Source: Thermodesulfobacterium geofontis OPF15 (lineage in GTDB: Bacteria; Desulfobacterota; Thermodesulfobacteria; Thermodesulfobacteriales; Thermodesulfobacteriaceae). Taken from it: a DNA stretch of 64,000 nt. The DNA lies in NCBI RefSeq assembly GCF_000215975.1, contig NC_015682.1:992001-1056000 (forward strand), written 5' to 3'. Below the pieces are notes generated by a model, which was not told where the DNA came from, ran no database searches, and was given only the letters and a program-made list of their open reading frames with translations. Below are positions 45,138 to 54,412 of this stretch, in pieces. A program made the translations under genes and the position numbers. Numbering within the stretch: the stretch's first letter is position 1; every line of letters begins with the position of its first letter.

Positions 45138-48100
45138 ATGGGAGTTTTTATCACAAATGAAGGAGTAAAAAATTTCAAAGAAAGACTGAAAGTTTTGATA
45201 AAAAATAGCGAGGAATTGAAGTTTCTTGTTGGGTTTTTCTACTTTTCAGGTATGAGAGAATTATATGAAACATTAAAAGAAATGTATAAAAAAAATGAAT
45301 TACAAACAGGGCATATAAAGGTACTCGTTGGTCTGTATGTAGATGTAGATAATTATGGAATTTATGAAATAGCAAGAAAGAGAGCATACTTTAAAGAATA
45401 CAGCATAGATGCAATAAAAAAGACTTTTTTTGAATCCGTAAAAAGGGCTTTTAATTCAGATGAGATGGATAATAAGGATTTCTATGAACAGGTAGATTTT
45501 TTCATCAAACTACTTGAAGAAGAGAAGCTGATTCTTAGAAAAACAATAGAGCCAAATCATGCTAAGTTGTATCTTTTTAAGCTCAAAGATAATGAAATTT
45601 TACCTAATCTTTTCATTATAGGAAGTAGCAACCTTACAAAGGCTGGTTTAACATCTCAAAATGAGTTCAATGTAGAAATTAAAGATTTTGGTTTTAAAGA
45701 GGCTGAGGAGTATTTTGACGGGCACTGGAATAAGGCTGTAGAATTATCTAAGAATGATATTTCAAAATTGGTAAACATCCTTAGAAATGAAACTTTATTA
45801 AGAAAAGTCAATCCTTTTACGGCTTATGTTTATCTCTTAAAAACTTATTTAGAGATACATCAAGGAAAGGATTTAAAAGAGGATCCTAAGGAACTAATGG
45901 AAAAAGCTGGTTATAAGCCCTATTCTTATCAACTGACCGCTGTTTCTCAAGCTAAATCAAACTGCGAAGCCCATAATGGAACTATTCTTGCCGATGTTGT
46001 TGGTTTAGGAAAAACTGTTATAGCTTGTCTAACCGCTAAAGTGCTTGGAAAAAGAGGGATAGTAATCTGTCCACCACATTTAATAGGGGATGATGCCAAG
46101 TTATCAGGATGGAAGAAGTATCTTGAAGATTTTAAGCTTTACGATTGGGAAGTCTTTTCAGTAGGTAAACTTGAGGAAGCATTAAATTTTGTTAAAAAGA
46201 GAGAAAATATTGAGATCGTGATCGTTGATGAAGCTCACAGGTTTAGGAATGAAAGAACGCAAAGCTACTATTATCTAAGCGAAATTTGTAGAGGTAGAAA
46301 GGTAATCTTACTTACAGCAACACCCTTCAATAACCGTCCGGCTGATTTGTTTGCCCTCTTAAAGCTTTTTACTATACCTAAAAAATCATCAATTGTGCTC
46401 GATGAAGACCTCGAAAGTAGATTTTGGGAGTATGAGCATATTTTTAAAAAACTTTCTTACATTAAGAATTACCATAATTCTTATGATATTAAGAAAAGAA
46501 AGCAAGTAGAGAAGTATTATAAGGAGATATTTAGAAGTAAAAAGGTAGACTTAGGGAAGGTAAATGAAAAGGCTAAGGAGATTGCGAATGAGATAAGGTC
46601 GATTCTTGAGCCAGTAGTTATAAGAAGAAATCGTCTTGATCTTAGACATTTTAAAGAGAAAATAGACCTTCCAGAAGTAAAAGACCCGATAGAGTGGTTC
46701 TACGAATTAACACCAGAGCAGTTAGAATTTTATGATGAAGTTATCCAAACTTTTGCTCCCTTTGACGGAAGCTCAAGAACCTTTTCTGGTGCTATCTATT
46801 TCCCAATAAAGTATGAGAAGGGAATAGAAGACTATATAGAGGAAATCAGTTTTTATTTAGAAGGACCCAAATATATCACCCCTGAAGAAAGTTTTCTTTA
46901 TTTTAGCCAAAGAAATCTCTATGATTTCATGAGACGGCTTCTTGTAAAAAGGTTTGAAAGTAGCTTTGGTGCTTTTTATGAAAGTTTGCAAAGGTTTAAA
47001 AGAACACATGAAAAGGCTTTAAAGTTTATTGAAAGGACTGGGAAGTTTATTTTGGATAGAAAGCTTTTGGAAAAGATAGCCGAGGCAGACGATGAAACCA
47101 TTGAGGCAGAACTTGCCGAGTATGAAAAAAGTTTAGAAGAAGAGAAGATTAACAGAAAATATTATAAAATCTATGAAGTAAATAACTTTAAACAAAAAAA
47201 CGAATTCATAACTCATATTAAAAACGACATTAGGCTTTTTGAACATTTAATGAAAAGATTGGAAGAAGTTGGATTAAGAGAATACGATCCAAAGGTTGAG
47301 CGTTTAACATCTGGATTAAAGGAATATTTAGCTCAAGGTAGAAAGGTGGTCATTTTTACAGAATATATTGATACGGCTAAACATCTGGCAGAATATTTAA
47401 GGAGGGAGTTTGAGGATAGTTTACTCGTAGCTATTGGGAATCTTAGTAAAAGCACTTTAGAAGACCTTTACAAAAACTTTGATGCACAATATAAGGAGCA
47501 GGATGATAGATATAAAATTTTGCTTACAACTGATAAACTTTCGGAAGGAATAAATTTAAACCGGGCTGGAGTCGTGATAAATTATGATATACCATGGAAT
47601 CCTGTTAGAGTAATTCAGAGGGTTGGGCGTATAAACCGCATAGGGAAAAAAGTCTATGATGAGATTTACATCGTTAACTTTTTCCCGACGGAAAAGGGGG
47701 CAGACATTGTGAAATCCCGAGAGATAGCTCAAACTAAAATGTTCATGATCCATAATATACTTGGAGAAGACGCAAAGATCTTTGCTCCTGATGAGGAGCC
47801 ACAACCAGCAGAGCTCTACCGTAGGCTGACTACATACAAAGAAGATGAGGAAGAGAGTTTTTATTCTAAGATTAAAAGTGAATACGAAAACATAACTAAG
47901 AAATACCCAGAAATAGAGAAAGAAATATCTAACTTACCAAAGCGTATCAAGGTAGCTAAAAGAGGAGAGTCTTACGAGCTTTTAGTTTTCGTAAAAAAAG
48001 GAAAAGACCTTTTTGTAAGTTATAAGGATTATAGGAAGGCTATTCCAGAGGCAGTCTCCTTTGAAAAGGTAATAGAGAAAGTTCGGTGCGAAAAGGATGA

Positions 48101-48512
48101 ACCGGCATTATCTCTATCAAGCGATTTCTGGGACCACTATGACCAAATTTTAAACGAAAGGATAGCTTATCAAAAATCAAGGCAATTAAAGCCTAATGAA
48201 CTTTCAAATAAGGCTTTTAATTTGTTAAATACTTTACTAAAGTTAGAAGCTGAACAAATTAAACCTTTAATTCCGTTTATTCATAGTTTGATAGAAGATA
48301 TCAGAAAATATGGAACATTGTCAGACTATGTGTGGGCAGAAATAGTATCGCTTGAGACATTTCTAAAAAAAGGTGAGATAGATAAAATAGCAGATGCCCT
48401 TAAGAAACTAAAAGAAGAAATAGGAGAAGATTTCTTAGAAAAGATAAAAGAACGTTTGAAAAGTTTAGACAGAGAAATAATCATAGCTATAGAAAATCAA
48501 GCAATATTGTAA
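45138..48512 (+). CDS. PLD-nuclease / SNF2 helicase fusion
   Basis: A 1124-residue predicted DNA translocase. The N-terminal phospholipase-D-like domain (about 1-215) carries NHAKLYLF (H-x-K) and GSSNLTKAGLTSQNEFNVEI, the nuclease-type PLD signature. The SF2/SNF2 motor has motif I ADVVGLGKTVIACL, motif II IVIVDEAHRFRNE, motif III LLTATPFNNRPADLF, motif V TTDKLSEGINLNRAG and motif VI RVIQRVGRINRIGKK. SD GGAGGGG precedes the ATG. It lies 21 bp before an adenine methyltransferase. Such helicase-methyltransferase neighbours act in defence or restriction systems such as DISARM, but the other DISARM genes are absent here. Confidence 0.88.
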   Translation: MGVFITNEGVKNFKERLKVLIKNSEELKFLVGFFYFSGMRELYETLKEMYKKNELQTGHIKVLVGLYVDVDNYGIYEIARKRAYFKEYSIDAIKKTFFESVKRAFNSDEMDNKDFYEQVDFFIKLLEEEKLILRKTIEPNHAKLYLFKLKDNEILPNLFIIGSSNLTKAGLTSQNEFNVEIKDFGFKEAEEYFDGHWNKAVELSKNDISKLVNILRNETLLRKVNPFTAYVYLLKTYLEIHQGKDLKEDPKELMEKAGYKPYSYQLTAVSQAKSNCEAHNGTILADVVGLGKTVIACLTAKVLGKRGIVICPPHLIGDDAKLSGWKKYLEDFKLYDWEVFSVGKLEEALNFVKKRENIEIVIVDEAHRFRNERTQSYYYLSEICRGRKVILLTATPFNNRPADLFALLKLFTIPKKSSIVLDEDLESRFWEYEHIFKKLSYIKNYHNSYDIKKRKQVEKYYKEIFRSKKVDLGKVNEKAKEIANEIRSILEPVVIRRNRLDLRHFKEKIDLPEVKDPIEWFYELTPEQLEFYDEVIQTFAPFDGSSRTFSGAIYFPIKYEKGIEDYIEEISFYLEGPKYITPEESFLYFSQRNLYDFMRRLLVKRFESSFGAFYESLQRFKRTHEKALKFIERTGKFILDRKLLEKIAEADDETIEAELAEYEKSLEEEKINRKYYKIYEVNNFKQKNEFITHIKNDIRLFEHLMKRLEEVGLREYDPKVERLTSGLKEYLAQGRKVVIFTEYIDTAKHLAEYLRREFEDSLLVAIGNLSKSTLEDLYKNFDAQYKEQDDRYKILLTTDKLSEGINLNRAGVVINYDIPWNPVRVIQRVGRINRIGKKVYDEIYIVNFFPTEKGADIVKSREIAQTKMFMIHNILGEDAKIFAPDEEPQPAELYRRLTTYKEDEEESFYSKIKSEYENITKKYPEIEKEISNLPKRIKVAKRGESYELLVFVKKGKDLFVSYKDYRKAIPEAVSFEKVIEKVRCEKDEPALSLSSDFWDHYDQILNERIAYQKSRQLKPNELSNKAFNLLNTLLKLEAEQIKPLIPFIHSLIEDIRKYGTLSDYVWAEIVSLETFLKKGEIDKIADALKKLKEEIGEDFLEKIKERLKSLDREIIIAIENQAIL

Positions 48513-48533
48513 TTGGTAGTTGGGGGATATACT

Positions 48534-51500
48534 ATGCCTATACACAGCTTTGACAGAGATATAAAACTTGCTGAAGAACTTGCTAAAAATCTTTCTTATG
48601 AAGCTTTAAACGATTTTCTATTTAGAAAAAATTTTACTATTAAATTAGAAAAGTTTTACAATTTAGAAGGCAAGCCTATTGATGAATACGGGATTAAAAA
48701 TCTTCAATTATTTGCAACAAAGGAGATAGATGGTCAGCCTTTTCATGTTTATACTTTAGAGCTCACAACTGAGCTTACAGAGCGTTCGAGCAAGAAAAGG
48801 CAATTTAATATAGCAAAGAAGCTTCTTAATACTCAATTGGTAAATGCTGGTCTTTTTATTTTTCATGATGGTTCAGGGAATTTTCGCTTTTCCTTAGTGT
48901 ATAAGGAAACATTTGGCACAAAAGCGGACTATAGCTATTATAAAAGGTATACTTTCTATGTTAGTCCTAAGCTTTCTAATAAGACTTTTATTCTTCAAAT
49001 AGGAAAGTGCGATTTTGATACTTTTCAGAGCATAAAAACCGCCTTTAGTGTAGAACCTGTAACAAAACAATTTTATGATGAATTGCAAGCTTGGTATTAC
49101 TATGCTATGGATAAAGTTTGGTTCCCTGAGGATTATAAATATTCAGATGACCCAGAAAAAGATAAGGAAATACGCACTGCCTTAAACCTTATTAGGCTCA
49201 TCACAAGATTAATCTTTATTTGGTTTTTAAAAGAAAAAGAACTTATACCTGAGGTTCTTTTTGATAAAGAACAACTAAAGGGCATTGTGAAAGACTTTGG
49301 CAAAGGGCATAATTACTACAATGCCATTCTTCAAAACCTTTTCTTTGCTACGCTAAACCGTCCAATAAACGAAAGAGGTTGGGCTTATGATAAAGGTTAT
49401 CCTGCTAACAAATCTAATTTTGGAATAAAAAGTTTATACCGCTATGAAGATAAGTTTCTTATACCTCCTGATGAAGTAATGAAGATATTTTTTGAAATTC
49501 CTTTTATAAACGGCGGACTTTTTGACTGTTTAGATAGAGATTCAGTTTATATAGATGGTTTTTCAAGAAATCCGAAAAAGCAAGCTAAAATACCTGATTA
49601 TTTGTTCTTTCAGGAAGAAGAACAAACAGTAGACTTGTCTAAATATGGACTTGGTAGAAAAAAATTTAGAGGTCTGATTGAGATCTTAAAAAGCTACAAC
49701 TTTACGACCGATGAGGCTACACCCATTGATCAAGAGATAGCTCTTGACCCAGAGCTACTTGGAAAGGTGTTTGAAAACTTACTTGCCTCATACAATCCTG
49801 AAACAGCAACTACGGCAAGAAAGGCAACGGGTAGCTATTACACACCGCGAGAGATAGTAGATTATATGGTAGATGAAAGCTTGAAAGCCTATTTTAAAAC
49901 AGTACTTCCAGATATACCTGAGGAAAGTATAGAACTTCTTTTGTCCTATAGTGATGTAGTGCCAGATTTAACGGACGAGCAGAGATGGAAGATTGCTAAA
50001 GCTATAAACAACTTGAAGATAATTGACCCTGCCTGTGGTTCAGGTGCTTTTCCGATGGGTGCTCTACATAAACTTGTGCATATTCTTCAGAAGATAGACC
50101 CAGATAATAAGATTTGGTATAAAATCCAATTAGAAGAGGCATCCAAAGAGGCAGATGAAATATTTAGAACAGAAAAGGATAAAGAAAAAAGAGAAGAGCT
50201 TTTGCGAGAATTAAACGAAAACTTTGATACTAATATAAACGAGCCTGATTATGCAAGAAAGCTATACTTGATTGAAAACTGTATATATGGAGTAGATATT
50301 CAGCCAATAGCCATTCAGATTAGTAAATTAAGATTCTTTATTTCTTTAATATTGGACCAGAAAGTAGATAAAAGTAAGCCAAATTGTGGAATTTTACCTT
50401 TGCCAAATCTTGAAACTAAGTTTATTGCTGCAAATACTTTGATTGGATTAGAAAAACCAAGCAATACCTTGCATTTGATTTATCAACATACTGCTACATT
50501 AGAGAGGGATTTAAAATTGTTAAGACACAGGTATTTTAGGATAAAAACCCGTAGGGAAAAAGAGGAACTACAGAAGAAAGATCAAGAATTAAGAAAACAG
50601 ATTGCTAATATTTTAAAAAAACATGGATGGTCCGTTGATGAAGCTGAAAAGATTGCAAGTTTTGACCCCTTTGACCAGAACGCCTCTGCTGATTGGTTTG
50701 ACTCTGAATGGATGTTCGGAGTGAGAGATGGCTTTGATATTGCGATTGGAAATCCGCCGTATGGAGATCTATTAGGTAAAGATGTTAATAAAAATACAAA
50801 AAAATTTGTTGAAGAATATTATAGATTTTCAACAACTTCAGACATATCCAGTCCTTTTATTGAGAGAGGAGTTGAGCTTTTAAAGCCGGGAGGAAATTTA
50901 TTTTATATAATCACGTTTGCAATAACATTTAATAAAGATTTCTCCAAATCTAGATACTTGTTAAATATGAAATTCAAAAGGATAGAAGTTATTTCTTTTG
51001 ATAGAGATAGATGCAGTATTTTCGAGAGCATGACCCAGTCTGTTTCAATTTTAAAAGCCATAGATTATGAAAGTAAACATAGAACTGGTTTTTTTACAAG
51101 TAGAATGTTTCGTGAGACACCAGATATATACAATATAGAGCTTTCTCCAGCAAACCGTTATTTACTACCTATAGGTACTAGTTTTGAATATCCACATAGA
51201 TTACCGAAAATTGGAGAAGCAATTAATCTTGGAATTTTAAATAAATTAATATCTTTTAAAAATAAGATTGGAAATGCATTAAGCAGAAATGGTAGATTAA
51301 TGTATATTAGAACTAGTGGAAATTACTGGTATAATGCTTGGGATAAAAAACCATATGAAAGTTCAGAAATAAAACCGTTATATGTAAAAGAGGCATATTA
51401 TAATTTCATAGTATCAATTGTTAATACATCTTTATTCTATTTTTGGTTCAGAATTTACGGAGATGGAAGACACATGAATACAGACATTTTTGAAGAATTT

Positions 51501-51920
51501 AGGATTCCTGAAGAAAGCAATATATTACGATATAAAAAACTACTTAATTATGTAAGAAAAGATTTGATGAATAGCTTATTCTCTGTTTTTGATGAAGAAA
51601 GGAAGCGATTTGAAACAAGAAGAATAAAAGATAGGTTGGACCTTGCTGATTTTGTAATATGTAGATATTTATACGGTTTTAATTATAACCATATTAAACA
51701 CATATTGGATTATGATAAAGAAGTCAGATCTGGTATAAAGTTGGATGACAGTATTTTAGGTAAAGTTGACGAAATCCTCACGCTTACCCAATCATCAGAC
51801 TACGAAACCAACCAAGAAAAACAGCAAAAAGTCAAAGAGCTTGAAAAAGAAATAGACCAATTAGTTTATAAACTATATGATCTTACAGAAGACGAGATAG
51901 CAATAATTGAAAATAACTAA
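48534..51920 (+). CDS. Eco57I-like adenine-specific DNA methyltransferase
   Basis: A 1128-residue large class I methyltransferase. The N-terminal domain (about 1-350) has HVYTLELTTELTERSSKKRQ and KADYSYYKRYTFYVSP, resembling the nuclease-like domain of type IIG/ISP enzymes, but I cannot confirm a PD-(D/E)XK site. The N6-adenine MTase core has motif X GSYYTPREIVDYMVDESL, motif I IIDPACGSGAFPMGAL and motif IV IAIGNPPYG (N-P-P-Y). The C-terminal third is likely the target-recognition domain. The ATG at 48534 is chosen because SD GGGGGAT lies seven bases upstream. The TTG at 48513 lacks one. It is the partner of the PLD-SNF2 helicase. Confidence 0.9.
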   Translation: MPIHSFDRDIKLAEELAKNLSYEALNDFLFRKNFTIKLEKFYNLEGKPIDEYGIKNLQLFATKEIDGQPFHVYTLELTTELTERSSKKRQFNIAKKLLNTQLVNAGLFIFHDGSGNFRFSLVYKETFGTKADYSYYKRYTFYVSPKLSNKTFILQIGKCDFDTFQSIKTAFSVEPVTKQFYDELQAWYYYAMDKVWFPEDYKYSDDPEKDKEIRTALNLIRLITRLIFIWFLKEKELIPEVLFDKEQLKGIVKDFGKGHNYYNAILQNLFFATLNRPINERGWAYDKGYPANKSNFGIKSLYRYEDKFLIPPDEVMKIFFEIPFINGGLFDCLDRDSVYIDGFSRNPKKQAKIPDYLFFQEEEQTVDLSKYGLGRKKFRGLIEILKSYNFTTDEATPIDQEIALDPELLGKVFENLLASYNPETATTARKATGSYYTPREIVDYMVDESLKAYFKTVLPDIPEESIELLLSYSDVVPDLTDEQRWKIAKAINNLKIIDPACGSGAFPMGALHKLVHILQKIDPDNKIWYKIQLEEASKEADEIFRTEKDKEKREELLRELNENFDTNINEPDYARKLYLIENCIYGVDIQPIAIQISKLRFFISLILDQKVDKSKPNCGILPLPNLETKFIAANTLIGLEKPSNTLHLIYQHTATLERDLKLLRHRYFRIKTRREKEELQKKDQELRKQIANILKKHGWSVDEAEKIASFDPFDQNASADWFDSEWMFGVRDGFDIAIGNPPYGDLLGKDVNKNTKKFVEEYYRFSTTSDISSPFIERGVELLKPGGNLFYIITFAITFNKDFSKSRYLLNMKFKRIEVISFDRDRCSIFESMTQSVSILKAIDYESKHRTGFFTSRMFRETPDIYNIELSPANRYLLPIGTSFEYPHRLPKIGEAINLGILNKLISFKNKIGNALSRNGRLMYIRTSGNYWYNAWDKKPYESSEIKPLYVKEAYYNFIVSIVNTSLFYFWFRIYGDGRHMNTDIFEEFRIPEESNILRYKKLLNYVRKDLMNSLFSVFDEERKRFETRRIKDRLDLADFVICRYLYGFNYNHIKHILDYDKEVRSGIKLDDSILGKVDEILTLTQSSDYETNQEKQQKVKELEKEIDQLVYKLYDLTEDEIAIIENN

Positions 51921-51933
51921 AAAAGAGGAAGTT

Positions 51934-52568
51934 ATGTCTGATAGTAGCGTAGTATTTAAATTTAAACTTGCAGAAGTTGAAGTTTTAGAGGAGAAAGAGC
52001 AAAAGTTCAGAATAAAATTACAGACAACCTCTACTCCCGGTTCTCAAAAAAGTTTGAAAGTTTTGCAAGTAAATCCTTTTTCGGACATTTTTCAAGCGTT
52101 TTATCGGTTTGTTTTAGTCCTGATGATGAATATGCAGTGTCTGGAGCAAGAGATGGTTCTATAAAGTTATGGGATATACATAGAGAAAGATTAGTTAAAT
52201 CTTTTAGAGGACATAAAAGTAGCGTTAATTCCGTTTCTTTTAGCCTAGATGGGAAATATGTGTTATCTGGAAGCGATGATAAAACTATCAAACTTTGGGA
52301 TGTAGAAACAGGGGAACGTATAAGGACCTTTGAGGGACATAAAGGCCGTGTAAGTTCAGCGTGTTTTAGCCCAGATGGTAAGCTTGTTATATCAGGAAGT
52401 GATGATGCAACAATTAGATTTTGGGATGTAGAAACTGGGGAGTGTATGAGAATTTTGGAAGGACATGAAGGTTCAATTAGTTTAGTATGTGAGCCCTCAG
52501 AGAAAGCTACTATACATCAGGCAATTACTTTTTCTTGTAAATTACTCAAGAGTAGGAAAGATTATTGA
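51934..52568 (+). pseudogene. Frameshifted, truncated WD40-repeat gene
   Basis: SD AGAGGAAG and an ATG at 51934 open MSDSSVVFKFKLAEVEVLEE, but that frame becomes non-coding after about 52020. WD40 sequence appears in another frame by 52035 (SRFSKKFESFASKSFFGH). Three clear blades follow, ending in GSIKLWDI, KTIKLWDVETGE and ATIRFWDVETGE, and a fourth stops after GHEGSISLVC. The intact gene should hold more blades, so it is broken at both ends by a frameshift and a 3' rearrangement. An alternative is a shorter working gene beginning near 52137. Confidence 0.75.
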
Positions 52569-52612
52569 AAGAAATTAAAATTTAAAAGCAGAATGAACAA
52601 TTGTATAATGCC

Positions 52613-52632
52613 TTTTTTATTGTGTAAAAATT
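52613..52632. mobile_element. Possible decayed IS256-like element end
   Basis: TTTATTGTGTAAAAATT resembles the inner part of the element ends at 61088-61308 (TTAATTGTGTAAAAATT). The outer TAGTGT part is missing. It lies at the junction between the WD40 remnant and the AAA+ operon. Confidence 0.3.
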
Positions 52633-52940
52633 AGTTCAGTCATATCTTTTCTCACTTTCAACCCTTTATTAAAAACGATAAATCAGCCTACTAAATTTGG
52701 TTTTTAAGTCCCGTTGTCATAAAAGTAAAACATAATCTTACCTTTTCCTTAAGAGATTATCAGATTTCATAAGATCCTTGCAACCCCTTACTAAATCAAT
52801 CTTGGGGAAGTATAAGAAGATGATCCCTAATAATGTTTTATTTTTGAAGAAAATTCAAAGAAAAAATACTCGTTATTAAGATAATCCTAAAATTTAGTGA
52901 ATATTTTTTCAAATTATTGAAAAATTCTTTATTTTTGAAC

Positions 52941-52968
52941 TTGACAAAATTCTTATTTTATATATAAT
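52941..52968 (+). promoter_or_regulatory. Consensus promoter of the AAA+ operon
   Basis: TTGACA (52941-52946), a 16-bp spacer, and TATAAT (52963-52968), both hexamers perfect. The transcript would have a leader of about 165 bases before the ATG at 53141. Confidence 0.8.
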
Positions 52969-53010
52969 TTAAAATTAACTAAAATCAAAAGTATTTTGGA
53001 TTAAACAATG

Positions 53011-53042
53011 GAAAATCCTGGACTCGAAGAAAAAGGATTTTC
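53011..53042 (+). promoter_or_regulatory. Hairpin in the AAA+ operon leader
   Basis: GAAAATCCT (53011-53019) pairs with AGGATTTTC (53034-53042) across a 14-base loop, inside the long 5' leader. No T-run follows, so an mRNA-stability or translation role is likelier than termination. Confidence 0.5.
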
Positions 53043-53140
53043 TCCTCACCTAAGCTAAGTCTTTTTTTCTCATCGCAGATACATCTCTTCTTAAAATTTT
53101 TGAGATCATTTTATCAAAAATAAATAATGGAGGTGGTAGT

Positions 53141-54412
53141 ATGCTTATGAAAAGACTAAGAGAGACCAAAGAAAGGTTGGAAGATGTGACCAAAAGGGTT
53201 GGCGTTGGTGCTTATCATAGAACAGTTCCTTATGAAATCTTTCAGACAGTTAAATCATATTTACTCAAGCTTTACATGGGCTATGAGGTTAATCCTCCAG
53301 CTGATGAATTGCCTTTTTCTGTTGAAGATGCTTTCTCTTATGTTAAACCAGGGTTTTTGACTCTGCCTATGGTTGTAGGGTTTGATCCTCTTGATAATTA
53401 TACTTCTTCAGAGCAGTCTTTTCTTGCTATTGTTAGGTATAGAAATAAAAGATATTACATTTCATTTTCTACTATTGAAGATAGGTTCGTCGGGACTCTT
53501 TATGTTATTTTTGTGGTAGGTGAAGACCCAGAAGAATTATACTCTATTGAGTTAACCAATCTTCTAATAAAGCTTGCTATCAGAAATTCAGGCTATTACG
53601 GAAAATTCCTAAAATTTTCTAGTCCCACTGACAACATTGAAAGGGTCAAATTTAAAGTTTTACTTCCTCCCAATCTTACCCTTGATGATATTTATTTAAA
53701 AGACAAATCAGATCTTGAGGATTTTGTAGAAGCTGTAAAAAGGAAAAATCAAGGTCTTAGATATCTTTTTGTTGGTGAGCCTGGTACAGGAAAAACAGAT
53801 ACAGTGAAAGCTATCATAGCTGAGTGTTTAAAGTCTAATGGAATAACAGTGATAGAGGTTGATGCAGGATGTGGCATATCTTTAAATCATGTTTTTGAAT
53901 ACGCAGAAATATTTAGCCCGGTTTTACTATGCATAGACGATATTGACCTCTTAGTTGGGTCAAGAGAAAACCCTTTAAAAGCGAGAGATCTTTCAAGTGC
54001 ACTTCAAGCCTTAGATGGTTTTGTTGAGAAGGAGGATCATTATTTAATTGCTACTACTAACGATAGAAAACTTGTTGATTTTGCTTTGAGAAGACCAGGC
54101 AGGTTTGACCTCATTATGGAGTTTGAAGAGCTTGATCCAGAATTTTATCCCAACCTTGTTTTAAGAGAATCAAAAGATGAACGCTTAAGTGAAGTGTTTA
54201 AAGACGAAAAGGTAAGAAAAAAGCTTTCTAATCTCAAGGTGACAGGTGCATTCATTGTAACCTTAGTTAAGCATTTACTTAAGCCCCGGTATGAAGAAAC
54301 AAGATACGAACCTAATACAGTATTAGCTTTGATAGACAAGCTTCAAACGTCCTTTAAGCAGGAGGTGAAAAAGGAAGAAAAATTAGGTTTTGTTGGAGGA
54401 GATAATGAGTAA
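53141..54412 (+). CDS. AAA+ ATPase of unknown role
   Basis: A 423-residue protein. The N-terminal 190 residues are unlike anything I recognise. The AAA+ module (about 200-350) has Walker A LFVGEPGTGKTDTVKAII, Walker B LLCIDDIDLLVGSRE, sensor-1 YLIATTNDRKLVDFAL, and the Arg-finger region RRPGRFDLIMEF, nearest to the FtsH/CDC48 branch. No protease domain or membrane helix is present. Its ATG follows SD GGAGGTGG. It heads a four-gene operon with a consensus promoter and overlaps the next gene by eight bases. Confidence 0.8.
   Translation: MLMKRLRETKERLEDVTKRVGVGAYHRTVPYEIFQTVKSYLLKLYMGYEVNPPADELPFSVEDAFSYVKPGFLTLPMVVGFDPLDNYTSSEQSFLAIVRYRNKRYYISFSTIEDRFVGTLYVIFVVGEDPEELYSIELTNLLIKLAIRNSGYYGKFLKFSSPTDNIERVKFKVLLPPNLTLDDIYLKDKSDLEDFVEAVKRKNQGLRYLFVGEPGTGKTDTVKAIIAECLKSNGITVIEVDAGCGISLNHVFEYAEIFSPVLLCIDDIDLLVGSRENPLKARDLSSALQALDGFVEKEDHYLIATTNDRKLVDFALRRPGRFDLIMEFEELDPEFYPNLVLRESKDERLSEVFKDEKVRKKLSNLKVTGAFIVTLVKHLLKPRYEETRYEPNTVLALIDKLQTSFKQEVKKEEKLGFVGGDNE

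Larger units (their letters stand above)
52569..53140. other. 572-bp intergenic region with IS-end trace, promoter and hairpin
   Basis: No gene is supported. The stretch holds a possible decayed IS end (52613-52632), a consensus promoter (52941-52968) and a long leader with a hairpin (53011-53042). The middle part (52640-52900) shows nothing recognisable. Confidence 0.6.

Noticed and set aside
45138-51920. A DISARM system
   Set aside because: A helicase, methyltransferase and PLD domain are present, but there is no DUF1998 helicase (DrmA) or DrmB. The PLD is fused to the SNF2 motor.
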